Assembly: GCF_002869745.1 (NCBI RefSeq)
Contig: NZ_PNOS01000019.1
Location: forward strand, 1-64,000
Length of the DNA stretch: 64,000 nucleotides
From: Oceaniglobus roseus
GTDB lineage: Bacteria; Pseudomonadota; Alphaproteobacteria; Rhodobacterales; Rhodobacteraceae
Reading direction: 5' to 3'
This document shows, piece after piece, positions 16,326-26,230 of this stretch. Position 1 is the stretch's first letter. The number at the start of each line of letters is the position of its first letter. The position numbers and the translations under genes were made by a program. The notes below the pieces were generated by a model. That model had not been told where the DNA came from. It made no database searches and was given only the letters and a program-made list of their open reading frames with translations.

Positions 16326-17354
16326 ATGAGCGAGTTGAAGAAGGCCAGGCGGTCGCGGGTGACCTCGTTCGATGTCGCGCGGGCGGCCGGCGTGTCGCAG
16401 CCGTCGGTGTCGCGCGCCTTCACCCCGGGGGCGAGCATCACCGAGGAGACGCGCAACCGGGTGCTGACCGCGGCACGCGAGCTTGGCTATGTGCCGAACG
16501 TCTTCGCCTCGTCGCTGTCGAAGAAGTCCTCGGGCATGATCGCCGTCATCAGCGGCAACCTGAACAACCCCTTCTATTCCGAAAGCCTCCAGGTCTTCGT
16601 CGAGAACTTCCAGCGGACCGGGCGGCAGGTCCTGGCCTTCAGCGTCCGCGACCAGACCGGCAGCGACGAGGTGATCATGCAGGCGCTGCGCTATCCGGTG
16701 GACGGGATCGTGATGACCTCGGCCCGGGTGACGTCGGAGATGGTGAAGATGTCCGAGGGGCTGGGCATCCCGGTGGTCATGTTCAACCGACGGGTGCCGG
16801 GCACGAACCTTGCGACGGTGCAGTGCGACAACGCGTCGGGCGGTGCGGCGCTGGCGCGGCGGATGCATGCCGCGGGGGCGCGGGACTTCCTGGTGCTGCG
16901 GGGCGATCCGCTGGGCTCCACAACCAACGACCGGGTCGGCGGCTTCCGCCGCGCGCTGGACGAGATGGGCGGCGCGACCGTCACCGAGGTCGAGGGCGGC
17001 TCGAACTATTCCGGGGCCTACGGGGCGATGATGTCGCGGTTCGGCTCGCCCTCGCCCCGATGGCCCGACGCGATCTTCGCGGTCAACGACATCATGGCCA
17101 TCGGCTGTGCCGACGCGCTGCGGGGCAACTTCGGCATCCGCATCCCCGAGGACATTATGCTGGCGGGCTTCGACGGGATCCGCGAAGGCCAGCGCGAACC
17201 CTACCGGCTGACGACCGTGCGCCAGCCGATCGAGAGCATGGTGAGCGAGACGCTGGCGATCCTCGACCATCCGGGGCTGCGCGGCCCTTCCCTGCGGCTG
17301 ATCCCCGGGGATCTGATCCCGGGGAACACCGTCAGGGCGCGGGGCGAGGCCTAG
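16326..17354 (+). CDS. LacI-family transcriptional regulator
   Basis: Repressor or activator, 342 aa. The N-terminal helix-turn-helix TSFDVARAAGVSQPSVSRAF (about 14-33) and hinge helix region LGYVPNVFASSL precede a periplasmic-binding-like effector domain (IAVISGNLNNPFYSES to the C-terminus). It is divergent from the sugar-type ABC transporter. Because matching operators lie before hyuA, the LeuCD-like operon and a TAXI receptor, it probably governs all of these. The effector is unknown. Confidence 0.93.
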   Translation: MSELKKARRSRVTSFDVARAAGVSQPSVSRAFTPGASITEETRNRVLTAARELGYVPNVFASSLSKKSSGMIAVISGNLNNPFYSESLQVFVENFQRTGRQVLAFSVRDQTGSDEVIMQALRYPVDGIVMTSARVTSEMVKMSEGLGIPVVMFNRRVPGTNLATVQCDNASGGAALARRMHAAGARDFLVLRGDPLGSTTNDRVGGFRRALDEMGGATVTEVEGGSNYSGAYGAMMSRFGSPSPRWPDAIFAVNDIMAIGCADALRGNFGIRIPEDIMLAGFDGIREGQREPYRLTTVRQPIESMVSETLAILDHPGLRGPSLRLIPGDLIPGNTVRARGEA

Positions 17355-17360
17355 CCACTC

Positions 17361-19133
17361 TCACTCGGCGGCGTGGACGCCGGGGATGAAGCCGAAGTCG
17401 AACGGCGCCGCCTCGCCCCGCTCGGCCCGCTTCTTCTTGCGCAGCGTCTCGGTCGCGGCCGGATCCAGCACGTTGCGCTCCGAGATCACGACGCCGTAAT
17501 CCGCCTCCGCCTTCTCGCGCGAGACGAGATCGTTCCTCACGTCCGCCAGCACCTTCTCGGGCGCCCGTTCCAGCGGATCGCCCCAGCCGCCGGAACCGGC
17601 GGTGATGAACACGATCCGGTCGCCCGGCTCGACCTTGAGGTTGTCGAGCTTGGAGGCGATTCGCTCGCGTTCTTTGGATCCGGCGCGGATCAGCCACTTG
17701 GACGAGGTGCCGCCGTGCAGACCGCCGTTGATCCCCCACGGCGGCACCACCTCGCGGTCGTCGTGGATCGAGACCGAGCCCGCCTCGAGCACGCGGTAGG
17801 TCTTCTCGATCCCCGCGCCGCCGCGGTGCAGCCCTGCCCCGCCCGCATCCTTCACCGGGCGATAGCTTTCGACGATCACGGGATAGTAGTTCTCGATGTA
17901 CTCGATGGGCGTCGCCGAGAAGAGCGGCCACCAGGCGTGCCCGTCCAGACCGTCGCCGCGCGGACGCCCCGGCACGCCGCCGAACAGCAGCTCCATCAAC
18001 TGGAAGTACTTCCCGTTCCGGTCCTGGCCCGTGAAGATGAAGTGCGGCGAGGTGCCGTAGCCGGCCGCCATCGACAGGTGCGGCGCCCGCTGGCCCAGCG
18101 CGCCGGCCTGGCAGTCGAAGAACCGGGTGTGGGTGTTCAGCCGGTTCGACAGCGCCGCCGGGAATTTGGGGTTCAGCAGCGAGCCTTCCGGCAGCACGAT
18201 CTCGAACAGGTCGTAGAAGCCTTCGTTGAACATGATCTTCGGGTCGAAGGCCATGATCATGTAGACCCCGAAGAACAGCTTGCAGAGCCCTTCGTGGATG
18301 TGGAAGTTGATCGGCCCCTCGGCCTGGTCGTCGGTGCCGGTCCAGTCGAAGACCGCGATGTCGCCGCGCCGGTAGATCGACAGCTGCATCTTGAACGGGC
18401 CGTTGCCCACGCCGTCGTCGTCGACGTAATCGGTGAAGCTGACCGCCTCCTCGGGGATGTACTTGTTGATCAGCACCCGCATCGCCTCGCGGGTGCGGTT
18501 CAGCAGCAGCTCGCACGAGGCGAGATAGGTTTCGCGGCCGAACCGGTCGCAGATCTCCTGCACCCGCTTCGCCGCCGTCCGGCAGCCCGCGATCAGCGCC
18601 ATCAGGTCGGCGCGGTTCATGTCGGGCGTGCGCGTGTTGTTGAGCATGATCTTCAGCACGCCCTCGTTCAGCACGCCCTTCTCGTAGATCTTGACCGGGG
18701 GCACGCGCAGCCCCTCCTCCCAGATCGAATAGGCGTCGGCGGGCATCGAGCCCGGCACCTTCCCGCCCACGTCGACCATGTGGCCGAAGATGGAGGAGAA
18801 GCCGACATGCACGCCCTCGTGGAAGATCGGCATCATCACGCACCAGTCGTTGTTGTGCGAGATCGAGCCCTTGCAGGCGTAGGGGTCGTTCCAGACGAAG
18901 ATGTCGCCTTCGTTGATGTCGGTGTATTCCTCGACGATGGCGGGGATGTAGCTGCCGAACTGGCCGACGACCATGCGGCCCGCCGGGTCGCAGATCATCG
19001 GAAACTCGTCGTGCTGTTCGCGGATCACAGGCGACAGGGCGACGCGCACGACAACGCTGTCCATCTCGAAGCGGGCGTTCAGAAGCGCGTTCTCGATCAG
19101 GTCGAGGACGATGGGATCGACGTCTTGGCTCAT
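17361..19133 (-). CDS. hyuB: Hydantoinase B/oxoprolinase family protein (HyuB)
   Basis: Large subunit partner of an ATP-dependent hydantoinase, oxoprolinase or acetone-carboxylase-type enzyme, 590 aa, cytosolic. Family features are PAIVEEYTDINEGDIFVWND, a HNNDWCVMMPIF stretch, and late EKTYRVLEAGSVSIHDDR and GGWGDPLERAPEKVLADV. The ATG at 19133 has GGGGAG 8 bases upstream; the GTG at 19142 sits on top of that site and is less likely. It follows hyuA by 5 bases. Substrates could be hydantoins, 5-oxoproline or a ketone. Confidence 0.92.
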   Translation of the reverse strand: MSQDVDPIVLDLIENALLNARFEMDSVVVRVALSPVIREQHDEFPMICDPAGRMVVGQFGSYIPAIVEEYTDINEGDIFVWNDPYACKGSISHNNDWCVMMPIFHEGVHVGFSSIFGHMVDVGGKVPGSMPADAYSIWEEGLRVPPVKIYEKGVLNEGVLKIMLNNTRTPDMNRADLMALIAGCRTAAKRVQEICDRFGRETYLASCELLLNRTREAMRVLINKYIPEEAVSFTDYVDDDGVGNGPFKMQLSIYRRGDIAVFDWTGTDDQAEGPINFHIHEGLCKLFFGVYMIMAFDPKIMFNEGFYDLFEIVLPEGSLLNPKFPAALSNRLNTHTRFFDCQAGALGQRAPHLSMAAGYGTSPHFIFTGQDRNGKYFQLMELLFGGVPGRPRGDGLDGHAWWPLFSATPIEYIENYYPVIVESYRPVKDAGGAGLHRGGAGIEKTYRVLEAGSVSIHDDREVVPPWGINGGLHGGTSSKWLIRAGSKERERIASKLDNLKVEPGDRIVFITAGSGGWGDPLERAPEKVLADVRNDLVSREKAEADYGVVISERNVLDPAATETLRKKKRAERGEAAPFDFGFIPGVHAAE

Positions 19134-19138
19134 GGTCT

Positions 19139-21196
19139 TCACTCCCCTTTCTCGTTCGGCCAGATCAGCAGGTTGCCCTGTTCGTCCACGACGGCGTGGT
19201 GATCGGCCAGCAGCACGGTCGTGGTGTCGTATTGGCGGATGATCGCGGGGCCCTCGACGCGCGCCCCCGCGGCCAGCCGGTCGCGGTCGATGTGCGGCGT
19301 GTCACGCCATTCGCCCTTGAAGTAACCGGGCCGGGTTTCCATCACCGCCTCGGAGACGTCCGTGGTGCCGGACGCGGGCGCCGCCTCGTTCACCGGCGGG
19401 GTCGCGCCGGTGGCGACCACGCGCAGCGCGACGAGTTCGATCGGCAGGTCGAAGCGCACGCCGTAGAGCCGGTCGTGGGTCGCGTGGAAATCGTCGAGCA
19501 CGGCGTCGAGCCCCTCGCCCTTCTCGATCAGCGAAGCGGGCACGTTGATCGCCACCTCGAAGCCCTGCTGTTCGTAGCGCAGATCGGCGGAATAGGTCAG
19601 CCCGCGGTCCTGCTCTGCGACGCCCTCCTCGTCCAGCCAGTCGACAGCCTGCCGCTTCAGCTCGCCGAAGACCTCGAACAGGTGGGCATCGTCGATGCCC
19701 GCGACCGAGCCGATCAGGGTGCGCACGTTCTCGTTCTTGAACTCGGCCTCGAGGAAGCCGAGCGCCGAGAGAACGCCCGGGTTGTGCGGCACGACCACCG
19801 GATAGCAGCCGAGGATCTGCGCCATGGCGTTGGCATGAAGCGGACCCGCGCCGCCGAAGGCGACGATGCCGAAGTCGCGGGGGTCGAGACCGCGCTGCAC
19901 GGTGATGACCCTGAGCGCGCCCAGCATCACCTCGTTCGCGATGTCGAGGATGCCCTGCGCCGCCGCCTCCGGCGAAAGGCCGATGGACTTGCCGATGGAG
20001 GCCACCGCCTCGCGCGCGCCGTCGAGATCGAGGCTCATGTCGCCGCCCAGGAGCTTCGGCGGCAGGTAGCCGAGCACCACGTTCGCGTCGCTGACCGTGG
20101 GTTCCGTGCCGCCTCGCCCGTAGGCCACGGGGCCGGGCATCGCGCCTGCCGAGCGGGGACCGACGCGCAGCGAGTTCGTCAGCTCCGACACCTCGGCGAT
20201 GGACCCCCCGCCCGCGCCGACCGAGCGCACGTCGAGGGTCGGGACCTTGGCGGGAAAATAGCCGACATCGGTCGAGCGGGTGATCGTCGGCTCGCCGTCG
20301 ATGATGACCGACACGTCGGTCGAGGTGCCGCCCATGTCGAAGGCCAGCAGCCGCGGCAGCTTGGTGCGCCGCGCGATCATCGCCGTCGCGGTGACGCCGC
20401 CGGCGGGACCGGACAGCACCGTGTGGACGGGGCGCGCCGCGGCGGCCTCGGCGCTCATCAACCCGCCGTCCGAGCGGACGATGTGCAGGCGCGCGTCGAC
20501 GCCGGTTTCGCCCAGCCGGCGCTCGATCCGGCTGAGGTAGCGGGTCATGATCGGGCGGACATAGTCGTTCATCACCGTGGTGATGGCGCGGTCGTATTCG
20601 CGGAACTCGGGCAGGATGTCCGAGGACAGCGAGACGTGCATCTCCGGGAACCGCTCCAGCACGATCTCGCGCAGGCGGCGTTCATGGGCGGGATTGGCAT
20701 AGGAGTGCATGAGCGAGATCGTCAGCGCCTCGATTCCCGAGCCGCACAGATCCTCGATCATCGCGGTCGCGGCGGCTTCGTCCAGCTCCCGCACCACGTT
20801 GCCGCGGGCGTCCATGCGTTCGGGGATGCCGCGGGTGTCCGCCAGGGCCGCCAGCGGATCGGGCTTGTCCATCACGATCCAGCCGAACAGCGGACCGGGT
20901 GTCCAGGATTTCGCCAGGTGCAGGACGTGTTCGAACCCGGCCGTGGTCAGAAGCCCGACCCGCGCGCCCTTCCCTTCCAGCACCGCGTTCGTCGCCACGG
21001 TGGTGCCATGCAGCACCAGGCTGATGTCCGAGGGCTTGACCCCCGCCTTCTCGCAGATCAGCCGCACCCCCTCCGCCACGCCGATGGACTGGTCCTCCGG
21101 CGTCGAGGGCGTCTTGGCCCGGTATGTGCGCTGCGACTCGTCGTCATGCAGAAGTAGGTCCGTGAAGGTCCCGCCGACATCGACTCCCAACCTCAT
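19139..21196 (-). CDS. hyuA: Hydantoinase A/oxoprolinase family protein (HyuA)
   Basis: ATP-dependent subunit, 685 aa. It opens with the ASKHA-type phosphate loop MRLGVDVGGTFTDLLLHD and contains LHGTTVATNAVLEGKGA, LLAFDMGGTSTDVS (second phosphate loop) and VAFGGAGPLHA. Together with HyuB it forms the ATP-hydrolysing amidase or carboxylase. The ATG at 21196 has GGGAG 6 bases upstream; the longer frame would cross the LacI-type operator. Divergent from the LeuC-like gene with a shared operator, which suggests one pathway. Confidence 0.92.
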   Translation of the reverse strand: MRLGVDVGGTFTDLLLHDDESQRTYRAKTPSTPEDQSIGVAEGVRLICEKAGVKPSDISLVLHGTTVATNAVLEGKGARVGLLTTAGFEHVLHLAKSWTPGPLFGWIVMDKPDPLAALADTRGIPERMDARGNVVRELDEAAATAMIEDLCGSGIEALTISLMHSYANPAHERRLREIVLERFPEMHVSLSSDILPEFREYDRAITTVMNDYVRPIMTRYLSRIERRLGETGVDARLHIVRSDGGLMSAEAAAARPVHTVLSGPAGGVTATAMIARRTKLPRLLAFDMGGTSTDVSVIIDGEPTITRSTDVGYFPAKVPTLDVRSVGAGGGSIAEVSELTNSLRVGPRSAGAMPGPVAYGRGGTEPTVSDANVVLGYLPPKLLGGDMSLDLDGAREAVASIGKSIGLSPEAAAQGILDIANEVMLGALRVITVQRGLDPRDFGIVAFGGAGPLHANAMAQILGCYPVVVPHNPGVLSALGFLEAEFKNENVRTLIGSVAGIDDAHLFEVFGELKRQAVDWLDEEGVAEQDRGLTYSADLRYEQQGFEVAINVPASLIEKGEGLDAVLDDFHATHDRLYGVRFDLPIELVALRVVATGATPPVNEAAPASGTTDVSEAVMETRPGYFKGEWRDTPHIDRDRLAAGARVEGPAIIRQYDTTTVLLADHHAVVDEQGNLLIWPNEKGE

Positions 21197-21241
21197 GAGC
21201 TTCTCCCTGTAAACGCGGGCTTCCGACTGTGTCGTGCCGCT

Positions 21242-21255
21242 TGAATGCGTATTCA
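21242..21255. promoter_or_regulatory. LacI-type operator in the hyuA/leuC divergent promoter
   Basis: TGAATGCGTATTCA is the exact reverse complement of the site at 16239-16252. It lies 46 bases upstream of the hyuA start and 78 upstream of the LeuC-like start. Confidence 0.7.
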
Positions 21256-21332
21256 TGAGACAGTAATCTTCTCTCCGGAACAAGAGAATTGTGAGTCTTG
21301 CGCGATGCGAGGCCGGAAAGGATCCAGACCAT

Positions 21333-22736
21333 ATGACCGGCAGGACGCTTTACGATAAGATCTGGGAACAGCATGTCGTGGCCGACTTCGAAGGCGGCGA
21401 CAACTTGTTGTATGTCGACCGGCACCTCGTGCAGGAAGTCTCCAGCCCGCAGGCCTTTGCCTATCTTCGGCAGAACAACCTGCCCCTGCGGCGGCCGGAC
21501 CTGCACATCGCCGTGGCCGACCATGCCGTGCCGACGCGGCGCAAGGGTCATCCTTTCGCCGACGGACTGGCGAAGCGCCAGGTCGAGCGGCTGCGGGAGA
21601 ACGTCGAGACCCATGGCATCGCCTACATGCCGATGAACGGCGACCGGCACGGCATCGTCCACGTCATCGGGCCCGAGACGGGATTCACCCTGCCCGGCTG
21701 CACGCTGGTGTGCGGCGACAGCCACACCTCGACCCACGGCGCCTTCGGCTGCATCGCCTTCGGCATCGGCGCCAGCGAATGCGCCTCGGTCTTCGCGACG
21801 CAGACGATCCGCCAGGCGCGGCAGAAGACGATGCGGGTGAACCTCGACGGCGGCCTGCCCGTCGGTGTCACCGTCAAGGACGTGATCCTGGCGCTGATCG
21901 CCGAGATCGGCACCGGCGGGGGCGTCGGCTATGCCATCGAATACGCCGGGTCGACCATCCGGGACCTTTCGATGGAGGCCCGAATGACGCTGTGCAACAT
22001 GACGATCGAGGCCGGCAGCCGTGTCGGCATGGTCGCGCCGGACGAAACGACCTTCACCTATCTCAAGGGACGTCCCCTGTCGCCCGAGGGCGAGATGTGG
22101 GAGCGCGCCGTCGCCGCGTGGTCGGACCTCAAGAGCGACGAGGATGCGGTGTTCGACCGCGAGATCACCTTCGACACCTCGACGCTGGAACCGCAGGTCT
22201 CCTGGGGCACGACGCCCGAGCAGACCGGCGCGATCTCCGGCGTGGTTCCCGACCCCGACCGGATCGCGGACAGGGGCCGCGCCTCGCGCGTGCGCAAGAG
22301 CCTCGCCTACATGGGGCTGACGCCGGGCACGCGCCTGAACGACATCCCGGTGGACCGGGTGTTCATCGGCTCCTGCACCAACGGGCGGCTCGAGGATCTG
22401 CGCGCCGCCGCCGCGGTGCTGAAGGGGCGGCAGGTGGCGCAGTCGGTGAGGGCGATCGCCGTGCCCGGCTCGGCCGCCGTGCGCATCGCCGCCGAGGCCG
22501 AGGGACTGCACGAGGTGTTCCTCGCCGCCGGGTTCGAGTGGCGCGATTCGGGCTGCTCGATGTGCGTCGCGATGAACGACGACCGGCTGGAGGAAGGGGA
22601 GCGCTGCGCCTCGACCTCGAACCGCAATTTCGAGGGCCGGCAGGGCAAGGGCGGGCGTACCCACCTGATGAGCCCGCAGATGGCCGCCGCCGCGGCCGTG
22701 ACCGGCCGACTGTCCGACGTGAGGGAGCTTCTGTGA
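21333..22736 (+). CDS. leuC: Aconitase-family hydro-lyase, large subunit (LeuC-like)
   Basis: Large subunit of a [4Fe-4S] dehydratase, 467 aa. The first half has [15 protein letters not shown], then [17 protein letters not shown]. Cluster ligands are the Cys in [12 protein letters not shown] and the two in [16 protein letters not shown] upstream supports the ATG at 21333. The name leuC is by family only. The setting (hydantoinase partners, LacI-type operator, no leuA or leuB) argues for a catabolic hydratase, such as a dimethylmaleate- or citraconate-type hydratase, rather than leucine biosynthesis. Confidence 0.9.
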   Translation: MTGRTLYDKIWEQHVVADFEGGDNLLYVDRHLVQEVSSPQAFAYLRQNNLPLRRPDLHIAVADHAVPTRRKGHPFADGLAKRQVERLRENVETHGIAYMPMNGDRHGIVHVIGPETGFTLPGCTLVCGDSHTSTHGAFGCIAFGIGASECASVFATQTIRQARQKTMRVNLDGGLPVGVTVKDVILALIAEIGTGGGVGYAIEYAGSTIRDLSMEARMTLCNMTIEAGSRVGMVAPDETTFTYLKGRPLSPEGEMWERAVAAWSDLKSDEDAVFDREITFDTSTLEPQVSWGTTPEQTGAISGVVPDPDRIADRGRASRVRKSLAYMGLTPGTRLNDIPVDRVFIGSCTNGRLEDLRAAAAVLKGRQVAQSVRAIAVPGSAAVRIAAEAEGLHEVFLAAGFEWRDSGCSMCVAMNDDRLEEGERCASTSNRNFEGRQGKGGRTHLMSPQMAAAAAVTGRLSDVRELL

Positions 22737-23362
22737 TGGAAAAGTTCACGCGCATCACCAGCATTGCCGCACCGCTGCTGGAAAACGCCATCGACACCGA
22801 CATCATCTTCCCGGCCCGCTTCCTGCTGCTGCTGGATCGCGAGGGGCTTGGGAAATACGCCTTCAACGAATGGCGCGGCGAGGGTTTCGTGCTGGACACG
22901 CCGCCGTACGACACGGCGCAGATCCTCGTCACGGGCGAGAACTTCGGCACCGGCTCCTCGCGCGAGCAGGCGGTCTGGACGCTTGCGGACAAGGGGATTC
23001 GCTGCGTCGTCGCCCGCAGCTTCGGCGAGATCTTCTATTCCAACTGCTTCAAGAACGGGGTGCTGCCGGTCCGGCTGACGGGCGCGGACATGGACGCCGT
23101 GGAAGCGGCTGCCGAGGCGCAGGAACCGCTGACGGTGGACCTCGAGGACCGGTGCATCCGCCTGCCCGACGGCCGCACCATCGCCTTCGACATCGCCGAT
23201 CACCACCGCCGCGCCCTGCTCGCGGGCCTGGACGAAGTCGGCACGATCCTCGCCGATCACGCCGAAAGCATCGCGCGACACGAGGAACGGCGCAGGGCAT
23301 CCGCGCCCTGGCTCGACCTGCCGCAGGCGAAGCTCGACGCGCTGGCGGAGGAGTCGGCATGA
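22736..23362 (+). CDS. leuD: Aconitase-family hydro-lyase, small subunit (LeuD-like)
   Basis: Small swivelling subunit pairing with the LeuC-like protein, 208 aa. Signatures are ENAIDTDIIFPARF near 15-28, GENFGTGSSREQAVW near 62-76, and SFGEIFYSNCFKNGVLPV. It starts at a TGATG junction with the large subunit and ends with an ATGA overlap onto the next gene, so all three are probably translated as a unit. The symbol is family-level; the function is probably catabolic, as for the large subunit. Confidence 0.9.
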   Translation: MEKFTRITSIAAPLLENAIDTDIIFPARFLLLLDREGLGKYAFNEWRGEGFVLDTPPYDTAQILVTGENFGTGSSREQAVWTLADKGIRCVVARSFGEIFYSNCFKNGVLPVRLTGADMDAVEAAAEAQEPLTVDLEDRCIRLPDGRTIAFDIADHHRRALLAGLDEVGTILADHAESIARHEERRRASAPWLDLPQAKLDALAEESA

Positions 23363-24327
23363 GCCCGCGCAGGATCGCCTGCATCGGCGCGGGCACCGTC
23401 GGGAGTGCCTGGGCCGTCGTCTTCGCCCGCGCGGGGTTCGAGGTGGCGCTGTGGGATTCGGTGCCCGAAACGCTGGAATCCTTCGCCCTGCCCCGCGTCG
23501 CCCGCCTGTGCCGCACCCTCGCCGAGGACATGCCGACCGGAGAGGAGGCCGACACCGTCGCCGCGCGGATCCGCGCCGCCTCGTCGCTCGGCGACGCCGT
23601 GGCGGGGGTCGAGGCGGTCCAGGAGAGCGTGCGCGAGGACCTGGAGATCAAGCGGGCGGTCTCCTCCGAGATCGCGCAGGCCGCTCCGGCCGACGCGCTC
23701 CTGATGTCGTCGACCTCTGCCCTGCCCGGCTCGAAGTTCCTGGCGGACGTGCCGCACCCCGAGCGCGCGCTGGTCGCCCACCCGGTCAACCCCCCCTCGC
23801 ACATCCCGCTGGTCGAGCTCTGCGGCACCGGCAGGACCGGGGCGGCCGAGCTGGAACGCGCGCGGCAACTGTTCCTCGACGCCCGGATGGAGCCGGTGGT
23901 CCTGCAGAAGGAGATCGAGGGGTTCCTGCTGAACCGTCTTCAGTACACGATGGTGGCCGAGGCGATGCACCTCGTCGGCGAAGGCTACTGCACGGCCGAG
24001 GACATCGATCGGGTCCTGACCTCGGGCCTGGCGCTGAGGTGGGCGTCGATCGGGCCCTTCATGACCGCCCACCTGAACGCGCGGGAGGGATTCCGCGGCT
24101 TCGTCGCGCAGCTCGGGCCCATGATGAAGACCATGGGCCGCGAGGCGCGGACCGATTACGACTGGGGCCCGGACCTGGCCGAGCGCATCCACGACACCGT
24201 GGCCGGGATGCTGCCGGTGGAGGCGATCCCCGACGCCCAGGCCTGGCGCGACGGCCGGATCCTGGCGACGCGGCGGATGCAGCAGTCCGACCGGATGCCG
24301 GGTCGGCGCGACACCGACCCGGACTAG
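23359..24327 (+). CDS. 3-hydroxyacyl-CoA dehydrogenase/L-gulonate dehydrogenase family protein
   Basis: NAD-dependent 3-hydroxy-acid or 3-hydroxyacyl-CoA dehydrogenase, 322 aa. An N-terminal Rossmann domain (ACIGAGTVGSAWAVVFARAG, about 7-26) is followed by LMSSTSALPGSKFLADVPHP and VAHPVNPPSHIPLVELCG, which contains the catalytic-type His. The C-terminal helical domain includes GFLLNRLQYTMVAEA. The size and HPVNPP motif resemble carnitine dehydrogenase and lambda-crystallin (gulonate) enzymes as much as fatty-acid HADs. It overlaps leuD by ATGA and ends 3 bases before the convergent ThDP gene. Confidence 0.87.
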   Translation: MSPRRIACIGAGTVGSAWAVVFARAGFEVALWDSVPETLESFALPRVARLCRTLAEDMPTGEEADTVAARIRAASSLGDAVAGVEAVQESVREDLEIKRAVSSEIAQAAPADALLMSSTSALPGSKFLADVPHPERALVAHPVNPPSHIPLVELCGTGRTGAAELERARQLFLDARMEPVVLQKEIEGFLLNRLQYTMVAEAMHLVGEGYCTAEDIDRVLTSGLALRWASIGPFMTAHLNAREGFRGFVAQLGPMMKTMGREARTDYDWGPDLAERIHDTVAGMLPVEAIPDAQAWRDGRILATRRMQQSDRMPGRRDTDPD

Positions 24328-24330
24328 CCT

Positions 24331-26046
24331 TCAGCTCTCGATCACGAGGTCGATCAGCACCTGCTGGCCGCCTGCAAGGGCGGTCAGGGCCCGGTCGATG
24401 GCGGCGGGCAGGGCCTCCCCCGACCGGACCGTTTCGCCGATGCCGCCGTGCGCACGGCAGATCGCGGCATAATCGGGCGCGGGCGACAGGTCGGCCAGGA
24501 ACATGCCGTCGGAAGCGGCCGCCGCCCCCTGCGGGTACATGGCGAGGGTCGAGTTGCGCACCGCGCCCCACCGCCGGTTGTTGAAGATCACCGACAGGAT
24601 CGGCAGGCCGTGCGCGGCCGAGGCCCAATGGCAGGCGACCGGATTGTTGAACATGTAGGCGCCGTCGCCCAGCATCGCGACCACCGGGCGGTCACGCAGG
24701 CCCGCCCGCGCGTCGGCCGCGGCGATGCCCAGCGCGGCCCCCATGCCGAACCCCAGACCGCCCGCAGGCGTGAAGCCGTAGAACTGCCCTTCGCGGTCGA
24801 ACGGGGCAAGGTCGGTGCGGAAGGAGTATTCGTTCACCACCACCGCCTCGCGCGGGAGGCGCTCGGCCAGGATGGCGCTGGCGGAGGCCGCGGTGAAACG
24901 GCCGCGGTCGATCGCGGCACGATCCATCCGCCGGGCGCGCAGAGCGGCCACCTGCGCGGTGCGGTCCGCCACCCGGCGGGCGCGGTCGCCGGCCGGCTCG
25001 CCAAGCGCGGCGCGAAGGGCGGAAAGGGCCGCGCGGGGCGACGCGACGATGGACTGCGCCGCGCCGAAACTGCGCAACGGATAGCGCGAGAACAGCGGAT
25101 CGCGGTCGATCTCCCACATTTCCGCCGTCGGGCGCGGGGTGGTGACGGCCGGCACATAGGGCACGTCGCAGGCCAGCGACACGATCAGGTCCGCCGCGGG
25201 CAGCAGCGACTGGGGATCGAATCCGATGCACATGGGATGCTCGAACGGCAGGTTCACCGAACGCGGATTGAACTGCACGACGGGGATCGACCACGCCTCG
25301 ACAAGATCGCTCAGCGCGGCGAGGGCACCGGGCTCGCGCCCGGAATTGCTCGTCACGATGACGGGAAGGCTTGCCGCGGCGATGCGCTCGGCCAGCCGGT
25401 CGATGGCGTCCGGATCCGGCCGCCCCTCGGCCAGCCGGGTCCGCTTGCGCCGGGGAAGATCGGGCGGCACCTCGCGCGCCAGCAGCTCGCGCGGCAGCGA
25501 GAGGTAGACGGGGCCGGGCGGCGGAGCCTCGGCGATGTCGAGGGCGCGGATCGCCACATCCCCGGCCTGCCCCGCGCTGCGCAATTCGTAGTCCCACTTC
25601 ACCGCCTCGCGGATCATGCCGCCCTGGTCGAACATCTCCTGCGCCCAGTGGATGAAGCGCGTCCGCGTGCCATGCTCCCCCTCCTCGGTGAGCGGGGTCC
25701 GCCCCGCGCTCAGCACCAGGGGCACGCCGTCGCGCACCGCGTTCAGCGCGCCGCAGACCATGTTGGCCGTGCCGACGCTGACATGGACCATCGCGACCTG
25801 CGCCCGCCCGGTGCGCAGCGCATCGCCGTGCGCCATCGACACCGCGAGGTTCTCGTGCGGAACGGTATAGGGGCGGGGCAGCGCGCCGGACGATCCGGCC
25901 TTTTCGTATGCCTCGATCACCGAAGGGAAATCGGTGCCCGCGACGGCATAGAGCGCGTCGACCCCGCCTTCGGACAGGGTTCTGAGGTAGAGCTCGGCGG
26001 CGATTTCCGGCCGGGTCGTGGGACCGGGCCCCGCGGGTTGGGACAT
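24331..26046 (-). CDS. Thiamine diphosphate-dependent enzyme (acetolactate synthase-like)
   Basis: ThDP enzyme, 571 aa, with the three standard domains. The pyrimidine-binding domain carries the catalytic Glu in VPHENLAVSMAHGDA (about 63-77). A middle Rossmann-like domain follows (to about 330). The cofactor domain has GDGAYMFNNP and, downstream, IFNNRRWGAVRN, which together make the metal-ThDP motif. It could be a 2-oxo-acid decarboxylase or carboligase; no biosynthetic regulatory subunit is nearby. It diverges from a TAXI receptor across a promoter holding a LacI-type operator. Confidence 0.87.
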   Translation of the reverse strand: MSQPAGPGPTTRPEIAAELYLRTLSEGGVDALYAVAGTDFPSVIEAYEKAGSSGALPRPYTVPHENLAVSMAHGDALRTGRAQVAMVHVSVGTANMVCGALNAVRDGVPLVLSAGRTPLTEEGEHGTRTRFIHWAQEMFDQGGMIREAVKWDYELRSAGQAGDVAIRALDIAEAPPPGPVYLSLPRELLAREVPPDLPRRKRTRLAEGRPDPDAIDRLAERIAAASLPVIVTSNSGREPGALAALSDLVEAWSIPVVQFNPRSVNLPFEHPMCIGFDPQSLLPAADLIVSLACDVPYVPAVTTPRPTAEMWEIDRDPLFSRYPLRSFGAAQSIVASPRAALSALRAALGEPAGDRARRVADRTAQVAALRARRMDRAAIDRGRFTAASASAILAERLPREAVVVNEYSFRTDLAPFDREGQFYGFTPAGGLGFGMGAALGIAAADARAGLRDRPVVAMLGDGAYMFNNPVACHWASAAHGLPILSVIFNNRRWGAVRNSTLAMYPQGAAAASDGMFLADLSPAPDYAAICRAHGGIGETVRSGEALPAAIDRALTALAGGQQVLIDLVIES

Positions 26047-26230
26047 GGGCTTTCCTTTCTGATTTGTCCGTATCTTATGGCGCAGTCAGGAAGGATGGAA
26101 GCCGCCAAATCCTGCGCGGGCATTTTGCCGTACTCAAGAATTATCGTTCTGCGTCAATATCATGCACAAACCCGCACGGCGCCCGGAATATGGATTAATG
26201 CAGTGACAGCCGACCCGGTCCCGGGTAGTC

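Noticed and set aside
21333-23362. Leucine biosynthesis leuCD
   Set aside because: No leuA or leuB nearby, and the pair is divergent from hydantoinase genes under a catabolic-type LacI operator. The names are kept only at family level.
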